This document shows, piece after piece, positions 1 through 7,456 of a stretch of DNA of 64,000 bases; the stretch's first letter is position 1; each line of letters opens with the position of its first letter. The DNA lies in assembly GCA_035299085.1 (NCBI GenBank), contig DATGXG010000013.1:1-64000 (forward strand), read 5' to 3'. Below the pieces are notes generated by a model. The model saw nothing but the letters and a program-made list of their open reading frames with translations. It did not search any database and was not told where the DNA came from. A program made the position numbers and the translations under genes. The DNA comes from Bacteroidales bacterium. GTDB taxonomy: Bacteria > Bacteroidota > Bacteroidia > Bacteroidales > UBA10428.

Positions 1-3
1 AAC

Positions 4-27
4 ACATTAGCACATTAGTACATTAAC
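4..27. repeat. Short tandem repeat, about 3 units of ACATTAGN
   Basis: Three consecutive octamers (acattagc, acattagt, acattaac) lie directly behind the stop codon of the minus-strand acyltransferase gene. The array may continue left of the window. It is one of several intergenic short tandem repeats seen here, each with its own unit sequence. No function is visible. Confidence 0.6.
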
Positions 28-754
28 CAATGGGTCCCGCGATAACCCGTTTGGATTCATCCATAATTTCACGCATCGTTTCTTCGGAATAACTTCCGGC
101 ATTGATGGGTTTATGGATAATCATAGTAGCCCTTCCCGGCCGGAGGTCAACAGTTCCGGTGGGAAGAATGTTTTTCGTGCCCAAAATAGTGATAGGTAGC
201 AGGGGTAAATCAAGATCGAGAGCCAGCTTAAAAGCGCCTTTTTTAAAGGTACCGGGAACGCCGGTCTTACTGCGGGTCCCTTCGGGAAAGATCACCACCG
301 AAGTGCCGTTTACAAGCTTTTTCTTGGCATTGTTAAGGGATTCCAGGGCAACCCTGCTGTTGGACCGGTCAAGAAAGATATGACCTACCTTTTTGCTACC
401 GAAACCAATTCCCGGGATTTTGGCCAGTTCTTTTTTCATGACCCATTTTATATCAAGTCCAAGCCAACCATATACCACAAAAATATCATACAAGCTCTGG
501 TGATTGGAAATAATGACATAAGACTGGTTCTTGACAATATTTTCCCTTCCCTTTACCCTAACGAACATTGGAGTGAAGAATCCATTCACCCTCGACCATA
601 CTACTCCGCCAAAATAGCTTCCGACTCTCTGGTTAATCAGGGTGGATACTATAACTGCGATTATTCCGAAAATAACAGTATTAATCAACAGGAACGGGAT
701 GAAAAATAGCCACTTGTACGGCTGATAAAGAATGTATAATAACTTATTATTCAC
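23..754 (-). CDS. plsC: 1-acyl-sn-glycerol-3-phosphate acyltransferase (PlsC family)
   Basis: This enzyme is predicted to transfer an acyl chain to the sn-2 position of lysophosphatidic acid, giving phosphatidic acid at the inner membrane. The 243-residue protein has a hydrophobic N-terminal segment (about residues 14-40). It carries both signature acyltransferase motifs: NHQSLYD at 84-90 (the HX4D catalytic pair, H85 and D90) and FPEGTRS at 156-162. Length is normal for the family. The start is a GTG at 752-754, just behind AAAAGG; a TAATTTTG -7 box lies 17-24 bp further upstream, so the leader would be very short. Neighbours are unrelated. Family assignment is firm; the acyl-donor preference cannot be read from sequence. 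Confidence 0.9.
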   Translation of the reverse strand: MNNKLLYILYQPYKWLFFIPFLLINTVIFGIIAVIVSTLINQRVGSYFGGVVWSRVNGFFTPMFVRVKGRENIVKNQSYVIISNHQSLYDIFVVYGWLGLDIKWVMKKELAKIPGIGFGSKKVGHIFLDRSNSRVALESLNNAKKKLVNGTSVVIFPEGTRSKTGVPGTFKKGAFKLALDLDLPLLPITILGTKNILPTGTVDLRPGRATMIIHKPINAGSYSEETMREIMDESKRVIAGPIG

Positions 755-770
755 CTTTTTGCTTTTCGGG

Positions 771-778
771 CAAAATTA
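771..778 (-). promoter_or_regulatory. -7 promoter box of plsC
   Basis: On the minus strand this reads TAATTTTG, matching the Bacteroidota -7 consensus TAnnTTTG. Transcription would start near 766, about 12 nt before the GTG start. No clear -33 element was identified. Confidence 0.45.
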
Positions 779-831
779 AACTTTCCGATCTTTTTTTTAA
801 ACTCCGATATAATTAATTTATTAATTAGTTA

Positions 832-839
832 TACCTTTG
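832..839 (+). promoter_or_regulatory. -7 promoter box of the cold-shock gene
   Basis: TACCTTTG matches the Bacteroidota TAnnTTTG -7 consensus and lies 25 bp before the ATG of the cold-shock gene. The predicted leader of about 20 nt is much shorter than the long thermosensing leader of enterobacterial cspA. Confidence 0.5.
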
Positions 840-864
840 GCAATAATATTTTTAATTTAATGCT

Positions 865-1056
865 ATGAAAGAAGGTAAAGTAAAATTTTTTAATGAAAAC
901 AAAGGTTTTGGATTTATTAAAGATGCAGAATCAGGAAATGAATATTTCGTTCATGTTTCTGGCCTGATTGACAAAATCAAAGAAGATGACGCTGTTTCAT
1001 TTGAATTGCAGCAAGGCAAAAAAGGATTGAATGCAGTCAATGTTAAACGAATATAA
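865..1056 (+). CDS. Cold-shock domain protein (CspA/CspD-like)
   Basis: A 63-residue single cold-shock domain (OB fold) protein that binds single-stranded RNA or DNA and probably acts as an RNA chaperone in the cytoplasm. Both nucleic-acid-binding motifs are intact: RNP1-like KGFGFI at residues 13-18 and RNP2-like YFVHV at 27-31. The length is that of stand-alone Csp proteins. It forms a monocistronic unit: a TACCTTTG promoter box sits upstream and a strong hairpin terminator lies 35 bp after the stop. Whether it responds to cold cannot be told from sequence, because many Csp paralogues are constitutive or stationary-phase genes. Confidence 0.95.
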   Translation: MKEGKVKFFNENKGFGFIKDAESGNEYFVHVSGLIDKIKEDDAVSFELQQGKKGLNAVNVKRI

Positions 1057-1090
1057 TTTTCGAGTACTAAGAAGAAAATTTCTAATCCTT

Positions 1091-1117
1091 AACCCTTCCT
1101 CCCGGAAGGGTTTTTTT
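1091..1117 (+). terminator. Rho-independent terminator of the cold-shock gene
   Basis: A perfect 9-bp stem, AACCCTTCC / GGAAGGGTT, with a TCCC loop, is followed by a run of seven T (1111-1117). An apparent upstream TTG start (1116) of the next gene lies inside this T-run, which argues for the downstream ATG as the true start of that gene. Confidence 0.9.
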
Positions 1118-1175
1118 GTTCGAATACTTTGCTATATTTAAGCAACAGAAATTGTTCTTACAAAAAATTTCACAG

Positions 1176-2120
1176 ATGGCAGATATAAGACCGGAATGGC
1201 TTGTAATCGTAAATCCCAATGCAGGTCATGAGAAAGGGAAAAAAGACTGGCAGATCATTTCCGACCTTTTGGAAAAATATAAAATCAAATTTACCTGTTA
1301 TTTTACTGCTGCCCGGCATCATGCCATCGAACTCACAAAAAACGGAATAGCTGACAGCTACAGGAAAATTATCGCTGTAGGCGGCGATGGAACCATGAAT
1401 GAAGTTGTGAATGGAATCTTTAGCCAGAGTATCTGTGATCCAGCCGGAATTTTGCTTGGCATGATAACGGTAGGCACGGGAAACGACTGGGGAAAAATGT
1501 TCGGCATTCCTCTCGATTATGAAGGTGCAGTCAGAATAATAAGTGAAGGCAAAGAAAGAAGACAGGACACGGGAATTGTTTATTATTACCACGGCACAAG
1601 GAGAGAAGCCAGGTATTTTATAAATATTGCCGGATTGGGATTTGATGCAGTCGTGGTGAAACGAACAAATCTACAAAAAGATAAAGGCCACAAAGGGAAA
1701 GCACTTTATTTCTACAACCTCATAAGAAACCTGCTCTTTTATCGCCATACAACCACTTCAATAGAAATCGACGGTAAAATTTTCCGCGATGATATTTTTA
1801 CTATTAGTATAGGAATAGGCCGCTTCTCAGGCGGTGGTATGATGCAAACTCCGAATGCCATTCCGGATGACGGTCTGTTTGACATAACTGTAATTAAAAA
1901 AATCAGGAAAGGGGATGTCATCATAAGTCTTAAAATGCTTTATGACGGAACCATTCTCGATCATCCCAGGATTGAAGGTTTTACCGGAAAAGACATCCTT
2001 ATTGATTCTGATCCTCTGATTCATCTTGAAGTTGATGGTGAATCACTCGGACACTCGCCAATTGAATTTAAAATTCTTCCCAAAAGCATTAACATCATTT
2101 ACGGTCATTTCCCCGAATAA
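1176..2120 (+). CDS. Diacylglycerol/lipid kinase family protein (DagK catalytic domain)
   Basis: A 314-residue soluble protein of the DgkB/YegS/sphingosine-kinase fold that uses ATP to phosphorylate a lipid such as diacylglycerol. Visible motifs are the nucleotide-binding NPNAG (13-17) and the glycine-rich GGDGTMNE (69-76), followed by a GTGNDW segment typical of the family. I chose the ATG at 1176; the frame is open upstream to a TTG at 1116, but that codon lies in the preceding terminator. The gene stands alone between the cold-shock terminator and an AT-rich gap. The lipid substrate (diacylglycerol, sphingoid base or other) is not determined. Sphingolipids are common in Bacteroidota, so a sphingoid substrate is possible. 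Confidence 0.85.
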   Translation: MADIRPEWLVIVNPNAGHEKGKKDWQIISDLLEKYKIKFTCYFTAARHHAIELTKNGIADSYRKIIAVGGDGTMNEVVNGIFSQSICDPAGILLGMITVGTGNDWGKMFGIPLDYEGAVRIISEGKERRQDTGIVYYYHGTRREARYFINIAGLGFDAVVVKRTNLQKDKGHKGKALYFYNLIRNLLFYRHTTTSIEIDGKIFRDDIFTISIGIGRFSGGGMMQTPNAIPDDGLFDITVIKKIRKGDVIISLKMLYDGTILDHPRIEGFTGKDILIDSDPLIHLEVDGESLGHSPIEFKILPKSINIIYGHFPE

Positions 2121-2398
2121 TACCGTATTCAGTTGTTTTGTATATTAATAATCAAGGCCAATCACAATACTTAAATGATTGGTAACCTATATTTTATTTT
2201 AATTTCATAAAGTAAAGAATTAAGAATTGATCCGGTTTTAAAAGCATTTGCTCTTATTATTAACATTTGCATATTATATAATATTATAAACCAGTTATTT
2301 ATCGCAAATTAAAAAACATTTACTTCAATATTTTATGTAGTCAGGAATTCACTATTTGTAACCTCATAAAAGGAATTATACAAACAATTTCCTTAATA

Positions 2399-2456
2399 TT
2401 ACAAATGTAAACATGTAAATTTACATATGTCAACTGAAATTAAATTACATTTGTAA
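2399..2456 (+). promoter_or_regulatory. Operator-like palindrome cluster upstream of the XRE regulator
   Basis: Two perfect TTACANNTGTAA palindromes lie at 2399-2410 and 2445-2456. With one extra base they form a 13-nt perfect inverted repeat (2398-2410 against 2445-2457). Between them is a perfect 14-bp palindrome ATGTAAATTTACAT (2413-2426) built from the same half-sites, plus a near-match at 2421-2432. The last site ends next to the ATG at 2458. This is the layout of an autoregulated operator; binding is inferred. Confidence 0.65.
2446..2453 (+). promoter_or_regulatory. -7 promoter box inside the operator of the XRE gene
   Basis: TACATTTG fits the Bacteroidota -7 consensus and lies within the last operator palindrome. 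The predicted transcription start falls at or next to the ATG (2458), so the mRNA would be leaderless or nearly so. No convincing -33 element is visible. Confidence 0.4.
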
Positions 2457-2457
2457 T

Positions 2458-2853
2458 ATGAAAGACAGGATTCAACAATTTCTAAATCAAACGGGTTATA
2501 CGGCAACAAAGCTTGCAGATGAGCTCAAGATACAGCGATCCGGAATATCGCATATATTGAGCGGGAGAAATCAGCCTTCATATGACTTCATGGTACGTTT
2601 ACTTAATCGCTTTCCCGATGTCAGTGCTGACTGGCTTCTGACAGGAAAGGGTAATATGTACAAAAACAAAACAGAAAACAAGGATATTGATTTATTTCAA
2701 CCTTCCTTAACTTCAATAAAGACTGAAGAAAAGAAACAGGAACCTAAACTCGCTACTGAAAGCAGTATAGTTACAAATGTAAACATTCAAAAAGTCATCG
2801 TCTTGAAATCGGATGGCACATTTGAAATCTATAAATCTTCTGACAACGATTAA
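2458..2853 (+). CDS. XRE-family helix-turn-helix transcriptional regulator
   Basis: A 131-residue DNA-binding protein. Residues 1-70 form a lambda-repressor-like HTH domain, with the recognition region about residues 15-37 (TATKLADELKIQRSGISHIL) and the typical LSGR turn after it. Residues 71-131 are a charged linker and a short tail ending in a beta-like segment, with no recognisable sensor domain. Multiple TTACANNTGTAA palindromes upstream, inside the gene (2771-2782) and in pyrD (3731-3742) suggest it represses its own promoter and possibly pyrD. The gene lies 26 bp before pyrD in the same direction. Its physiological signal is unknown. Nothing nearby suggests a prophage or toxin partner. 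Confidence 0.85.
   Translation: MKDRIQQFLNQTGYTATKLADELKIQRSGISHILSGRNQPSYDFMVRLLNRFPDVSADWLLTGKGNMYKNKTENKDIDLFQPSLTSIKTEEKKQEPKLATESSIVTNVNIQKVIVLKSDGTFEIYKSSDND
2771..2782 (+). promoter_or_regulatory. Operator-like palindrome inside the XRE coding region
   Basis: TTACAAATGTAA is identical to the site at 2399-2410; the identity extends to 16 nt (2771-2786 equals 2399-2414). It lies about 90 bp before the pyrD promoter box. Confidence 0.5.
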
Positions 2854-2860
2854 TTTTTAT

Positions 2861-2868
2861 TATCTTTG
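2861..2868 (+). promoter_or_regulatory. -7 promoter box of pyrD
   Basis: TATCTTTG is a full match to TAnnTTTG, 11 bp before the pyrD ATG, so the transcript would have a leader of only a few nucleotides. It gives pyrD its own promoter in addition to possible read-through from the XRE gene. Confidence 0.5.
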
Positions 2869-2879
2869 TCGAAAATCCC

Positions 2880-3953
2880 ATGTATAAAGGATTCATAAGA
2901 CCTCTTCTGTTCCTTATTGACCCTGAAAAGGTTCACCATCTTGTGGTTTTTTTCGTCAGACTTTTATCAGGAGTTCCCGGGCTTAATAATCTTATTAAAA
3001 AGGCGCTGTTTATTAAGCATAAATCGCTTAAAACCACTGTTGCCGGCCTTCATTTTAATAATAAGGTAGGATTAGCCGCTGGTTTTGATAAAAATGCTGA
3101 ATTTTTCGATGAATTTGCTGCTTTTGGTTTCTCTTTCATAGAGATCGGAACAGTTACTCCGTTACCTCAACCAGGTAACCCGAAGCCAAGGCTTTTCAGG
3201 TTACCTGAAGATAAAGCCCTGATCAATCGCATGGGCTTTAATAACAAAGGAGCCGATTATGCAGCAGCCAAATTAAGGAAACGAAGGACCAATATCATAA
3301 TTGGGGGAAACATAGGCAAAAACACCGCTACGCCTAATGAAAAGGCGCCTCAGGACTATCTTACAGTTTTCAAAACCTTATATGATCAGGTTGATTATTT
3401 TACTGTAAATGTCAGCTGTCCCAATATCAAAGACCTTGATAAATTACAGGACTCAGATTCCCTTGCTGATATACTTGGCCCCCTGGTTAAATTTCGGTCC
3501 GAACAGGCCATCCGCAGGCCGGTGTTTCTTAAAATATCGCCGGATATCTCCTTCAGACAACTGGATGAAACTCTTGAAGTATATTCCCGGATGGGTCTGG
3601 ATGGCATAATAGCCACGAATACTACAACCGACAGGAAATGCCTCAGTTATGATGCCGATTTCATTGTTAAAACCGGAGCCGGAGGATTAAGCGGTCTGCC
3701 CCTTAAACAAAGAGCCCTGGATATTGTACGTTACATATGTAAACAATCAGAAGGCCGTATTCCGGTGATTGGTGTCGGAGGTATTATGACCGCGGAAGAT
3801 GCTGTAGACATGATTAAAGCGGGAGCTGTGCTTGTCCAGGTTTACACCGGATTTATCTATGAAGGACCGCTCATCGTTAAACGGTGCAATCAAGCTATTG
3901 CTGAATATCTTTCTTCGAGAATCGAACAACCTGAGGTGCACTATGTATCGTAA
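2880..3953 (+). CDS. pyrD: Dihydroorotate dehydrogenase (quinone), class 2
   Basis: It catalyses the fourth step of de novo pyrimidine synthesis, oxidising dihydroorotate to orotate with FMN and passing electrons to membrane quinones. The 357-residue length and the hydrophobic N-terminal helices (about 1-45) are those of membrane-associated class 2 enzymes. Motifs seen: AAGFDKN (66-72), substrate-binding NRMGFNN (116-122), VNVSCPN with the class 2 catalytic serine (S179), KISPD, TNTT, and FMN-phosphate-binding GGLSG and GVGGI near the C-terminus. The stop overlaps the next gene by 11 nt, suggesting translational coupling. A TTACATATGTAA site lies within the gene. Confidence 0.95.
   Translation: MYKGFIRPLLFLIDPEKVHHLVVFFVRLLSGVPGLNNLIKKALFIKHKSLKTTVAGLHFNNKVGLAAGFDKNAEFFDEFAAFGFSFIEIGTVTPLPQPGNPKPRLFRLPEDKALINRMGFNNKGADYAAAKLRKRRTNIIIGGNIGKNTATPNEKAPQDYLTVFKTLYDQVDYFTVNVSCPNIKDLDKLQDSDSLADILGPLVKFRSEQAIRRPVFLKISPDISFRQLDETLEVYSRMGLDGIIATNTTTDRKCLSYDADFIVKTGAGGLSGLPLKQRALDIVRYICKQSEGRIPVIGVGGIMTAEDAVDMIKAGAVLVQVYTGFIYEGPLIVKRCNQAIAEYLSSRIEQPEVHYVS
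3731..3742 (+). promoter_or_regulatory. Operator-like palindrome inside pyrD
   Basis: TTACATATGTAA has the same TTACANNTGTAA form as the sites around the XRE gene. It lies in coding sequence about 200 bp before the OmpA-family start. A regulatory role is conjectural. Confidence 0.35.
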
Positions 3954-5322
3954 AATTATTCTCATTTTTTCCTGTTTATTTCTCATTGGGCTTATCATGG
4001 CGCAGGAAAAGAACCTTGTCCTGAATCCCGGGTTTGAGAAATATGAAATATGTCCCCAGGATTACACTCCTGAAAACCATTCGCATAAACTTATACCCGG
4101 GTGGTCTTATCCGACGGTTGCTACTCCTGACTACTTTAATCGTTGCAGTCCCCGCAATGTAAGCGTTCCTAAAAATTTCGCAGGTGAAAGCCAGCCTCAT
4201 GGAGGTGATGGTTACGTAGGTGCAATTTTAAGCGGGACCGAAGAAAGCTACAGGGAATACATACAGGGCACTCTGTCAGTTCCGATGATAAAAGGCAACC
4301 AATACTGCGTGCGATTCTTTTACAAACTTGCGTCATATTCCCGATTTGCAGTTGATCAGATGAGCCTGTATTTCAGTGACATCGAAATCAAGAACGAAAT
4401 CAACGTCAATCTTTCCTATGCACCCCAAATTACCAATAAAGTAGGGCTGTTCCTTGATAATATCGGTGAATGGGAACAATTCTGCACCGTATACACTGCG
4501 ACCGGCAATGAAAGATTTTTTATTATCGGGAATTTTAAGAATTACGATAATACAAATTATGTTGTAACTGATAAAAACGTTGTGAATCTGAGGAATAAAG
4601 CTTATGCCTATTATTATTTCGATGACGTAAGTATTTCACCATTAGAAAATTGTCTGGATTGCCCTTGTGTTATGCATGACTTTGAAAGCCGGGTTATTGA
4701 AACCCGTTATACAGGAGGTCTCGATCCGATGACAGGCAAGGTAAATAAAATAGTCAACGATGGTCGTATCCGAATCGGGTTGTTAGGTGGAGTTCAGCCT
4801 TATTCTGTTAGCTGGAATAACAGGATGACAGGAACCGAGATAAAGAATCTCCCGGCAGGTAAATACATCTATGTGGCAAGAGACCGCAATAACTGCCTTT
4901 CATCCGACACGGTTGTTTTTACCGAGCCGGTAATTGTAAAGGATGATTTTGTTGAAGGATTGAAGGCTATTGAAGAGGGATCTTCAATTGTGCTTGAAAA
5001 TATATTTTTCGATTTCAATAAAACCGAATTGCTTCCTGCTTCTTATCCTGAACTTGATAAGGTAGTTCAGTTTATGCTTGAACAGGATATCAAGCAAATT
5101 GAGATTTCCGGTAACACCGATAGTGACGGGAGCGACGCGTATAACAAAAAACTCTCTGAAGGAAGGGCAGCGGCTGTTGTTGCCTACCTGGCATCCCGGG
5201 GAATTAAGCCTGAAAGAATGGTAGCAGTCGGTTATGGTGAATCAAAACCCATTGACACGAACTCCACTGAAGCCGGAAAGGCACAAAACAGGAGAGTGGA
5301 ATTTACACTGATCAGAAAATAA
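3943..5322 (+). CDS. OmpA-family outer-membrane protein with an SprB-like repeat
   Basis: A 460-residue secreted or outer-membrane protein. It starts with a signal peptide (residues 1-20, ending IMAQ), followed by a jelly-roll-like domain typical of Bacteroidota (NLVLNPGFE at its start), then a cysteine-rich linker (NCLDCPC) near residue 236. Next comes an SprB-type repeat with GGVQPYSVSW (about 280-330) and a C-terminal OmpA peptidoglycan-binding domain (353-460, with NTDSDGSDAYN and LSEGRA). I chose the ATG at 3943, 11 nt inside pyrD, because it begins the signal peptide; the frame is open further upstream within pyrD. The following gene starts 8 bp after the stop. A role in surface adhesion or envelope anchoring is likely but unproven. 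Confidence 0.85.
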   Translation: MYRKIILIFSCLFLIGLIMAQEKNLVLNPGFEKYEICPQDYTPENHSHKLIPGWSYPTVATPDYFNRCSPRNVSVPKNFAGESQPHGGDGYVGAILSGTEESYREYIQGTLSVPMIKGNQYCVRFFYKLASYSRFAVDQMSLYFSDIEIKNEINVNLSYAPQITNKVGLFLDNIGEWEQFCTVYTATGNERFFIIGNFKNYDNTNYVVTDKNVVNLRNKAYAYYYFDDVSISPLENCLDCPCVMHDFESRVIETRYTGGLDPMTGKVNKIVNDGRIRIGLLGGVQPYSVSWNNRMTGTEIKNLPAGKYIYVARDRNNCLSSDTVVFTEPVIVKDDFVEGLKAIEEGSSIVLENIFFDFNKTELLPASYPELDKVVQFMLEQDIKQIEISGNTDSDGSDAYNKKLSEGRAAAVVAYLASRGIKPERMVAVGYGESKPIDTNSTEAGKAQNRRVEFTLIRK

Positions 5323-5329
5323 TCAGGAA

Positions 5330-7330
5330 ATGCGAAGCATTAACTCATTTCTAAGGTTTTCGTTTATTGCAGGGGTATTCATCCTGTTTGTAGGATCTTC
5401 AGGCTTATATGGCCAGAATACAAAAAGGGGATTTAAACTCCTCGAAAAAACCGATTATCTTAAAGCCGGGGAAGTATTTCAGGAATCACTTAAGGAGAAT
5501 ACGGATAACCCTGCTGCTTTACTTGGACTTATGCTGGTTTTGGCGGATGATTCCTCAGCTGGTTTTAACCTTGTAAAAGCGTGGGAGAATGCCAGCAAAC
5601 TCACAGCCAACATCGAAAAACTCACTCCTGATGAACTTGAATACATCGGTGAGTATTTCTATAATACGGAAACCAGGCATATCAGCAGGCCTGTGAAAAA
5701 GAAAATCGAATATGCAATTGAAACCGTTGAAGCCAAATTAATCAAATATGTAAGGGAGGAGAATAACCTGGAACTGGTTTATAAAGTGCTTGATCAATTC
5801 CCTGATTTCCGGTATTACGATAATGTCATCCATATAAGAAATCAGCTCGAATTCAGAAAATATGAAAAACAGAATACTCTTGAAGGTTACCTTGAATTCA
5901 TAAAAAAGTTTCCTGAGGCAGCCCAGGTTGAAAAAGCCGTTCGTTACCGTAACCAGATTGCTTTTGACAATGCATGCAAGATCAATACACCCGAAGCATT
6001 TGAGAAATATATAACTGACTACCCTGAATCGGAACAAATTAATCCTGCCATTAAGAAACTGCATGCAGTATCATTTGAACAGGCAAAGAAGGAAAACACC
6101 ATTGCGGCTATGGAAAAGTTTATTAAAGCGTTTCCTGATGCCCTTGAGGTTTCTGATGCCGGGGTGATTTTAAAGCAACTGCTTTACGATTATGCGAAGA
6201 AAATAAAGACTCTTGATGCCTATAATGAGTTTATACGCAAGTACCCTGATGGACAGCAGTATATCGATATATTCAACCTCAAATCACTGGATAACGGTAC
6301 CCGGTTTATAACAGCACATCCGTTGCCGGGAAACCAGATTCTGTGGGCACGCAGTTATGAAGAAGAAGTAAATGATGAACTGAATGCCTGCATTGCCATT
6401 GATTCAATGAATAACTATATAGTAGGAGGCACAGTTTTCAGAAGCGATACAGGGTACACCGACGCCTGGATCATAAAGGTCAATCCAGAGGGAAAAATGA
6501 TATGGAATAAGTACGTCGGAGAAAGCTACAACGATGAAATCAATTACCTTGCCGTAAATAAAGAAAGTGAGATTTATGGTGCGGGCTATACATGGCTTGG
6601 ACTTGATTCGGCATCCCGGGAATCATGGGTTTTTAAATTGGGGCCGGACGGGAAAAAACTGTGGAGCCGGAAGTTAGGTCATATGCACATCAAACAGTTT
6701 ACAGTTGCTTCCGACGGAAATCTTTTTCTTGGCGGTTATGTAGTAAATGATTCACTTCAGAAGCTTTATTCAGTGCTTGTTTTGAATCCGATGGGAAAAA
6801 GACTATGGGGAAGAACATACACCGGAAGGGGTGAAGTTGTTAGGATTGAACAAATGCCTGATCAGAAGATATTCATATCCGGAACTCACTGGAGCGCAAA
6901 GACCGATACACGAGGATACCTGGTATGGGAAAAACAGTTCAATTCAAGGGACAGTGTGGTGGCTTCATGCGTTTTAAATAAGAACGAGATTTGTTATCTG
7001 GCGGTCAGAGATTCAAACAAACTTGTGCTTTTCAGAACCGGTACGGATAATAAACCTCTAACTGAAAAAGAACTCGGTTTACCTGAGTTGCAGAATAACA
7101 TTAACGCGTTCATTCGTTCCGGATCCAATCAGATCGCTATACTCATGACTTACCCCGATCATCAGTCGATTAACTGGATCAGTGTTATAACCGGTGAGAT
7201 AAAGTATTCCTCAAGATTACCCGAAGGAATTTACTATAATTCAATTATTTCAGATCGAAATAATAATCTTATCATTGAGGCCTGTAATCATGAAATTATT
7301 GTGATTAAAAATAAGGGCCTGAATTTCTGA
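5330..7330 (+). CDS. Secreted protein with 37-residue helical repeats and a propeller-like C-terminus
   Basis: Function unknown. The 666-residue protein has a signal peptide (1-29, ending GLYGQ) and a TPR-like segment (33-75). It then has at least four tandem repeats of about 37 residues (175-211, 212-248, 249-285, 286-320) with the pattern F..A...NT..A...FI..FP; a fifth, more diverged unit precedes them (about 141-174). From about 330 to the end it has beta-rich repeats of the type W..K..P.GK..W, suggesting a beta-propeller like PQQ or NHL sensors. It lies 8 bp behind the OmpA gene and is probably co-transcribed. A periplasmic or surface scaffold is the best guess. Confidence 0.75.
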   Translation: MRSINSFLRFSFIAGVFILFVGSSGLYGQNTKRGFKLLEKTDYLKAGEVFQESLKENTDNPAALLGLMLVLADDSSAGFNLVKAWENASKLTANIEKLTPDELEYIGEYFYNTETRHISRPVKKKIEYAIETVEAKLIKYVREENNLELVYKVLDQFPDFRYYDNVIHIRNQLEFRKYEKQNTLEGYLEFIKKFPEAAQVEKAVRYRNQIAFDNACKINTPEAFEKYITDYPESEQINPAIKKLHAVSFEQAKKENTIAAMEKFIKAFPDALEVSDAGVILKQLLYDYAKKIKTLDAYNEFIRKYPDGQQYIDIFNLKSLDNGTRFITAHPLPGNQILWARSYEEEVNDELNACIAIDSMNNYIVGGTVFRSDTGYTDAWIIKVNPEGKMIWNKYVGESYNDEINYLAVNKESEIYGAGYTWLGLDSASRESWVFKLGPDGKKLWSRKLGHMHIKQFTVASDGNLFLGGYVVNDSLQKLYSVLVLNPMGKRLWGRTYTGRGEVVRIEQMPDQKIFISGTHWSAKTDTRGYLVWEKQFNSRDSVVASCVLNKNEICYLAVRDSNKLVLFRTGTDNKPLTEKELGLPELQNNINAFIRSGSNQIAILMTYPDHQSINWISVITGEIKYSSRLPEGIYYNSIISDRNNNLIIEACNHEIIVIKNKGLNF

Positions 7331-7456
7331 TATCAGAATTACATACTTCTTTCTGGCATGGATAATATCGTGTTTGGTATTTACGTTTTCAGAAATACCG
7401 GATTTATCCTAACAAAAGCCCTGCTTTTTAAGTATAATTGACTAAACAAACCGTTA

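Larger units (their letters stand above)
2121..2457 (+). other. AT-rich 337-bp intergenic region upstream of the XRE regulator
   Basis: No ORF of note is present. A weak inverted repeat CCAATCA...TGATTGG (2158-2164 / 2176-2182) could end the upstream kinase transcript. The right end (2398-2457) carries the palindromic operator-like sites and the promoter described separately. Confidence 0.6.

Noticed and set aside
102..709. Plus-strand open frames opposite plsC
   Set aside because: Both are antisense to a full-length acyltransferase with intact motifs and show no family features.
3832..3942. Upstream in-frame extension of the OmpA-family gene
   Set aside because: It lies inside the pyrD 3' end and would bury the signal peptide; the ATG at 3943 is preferred.
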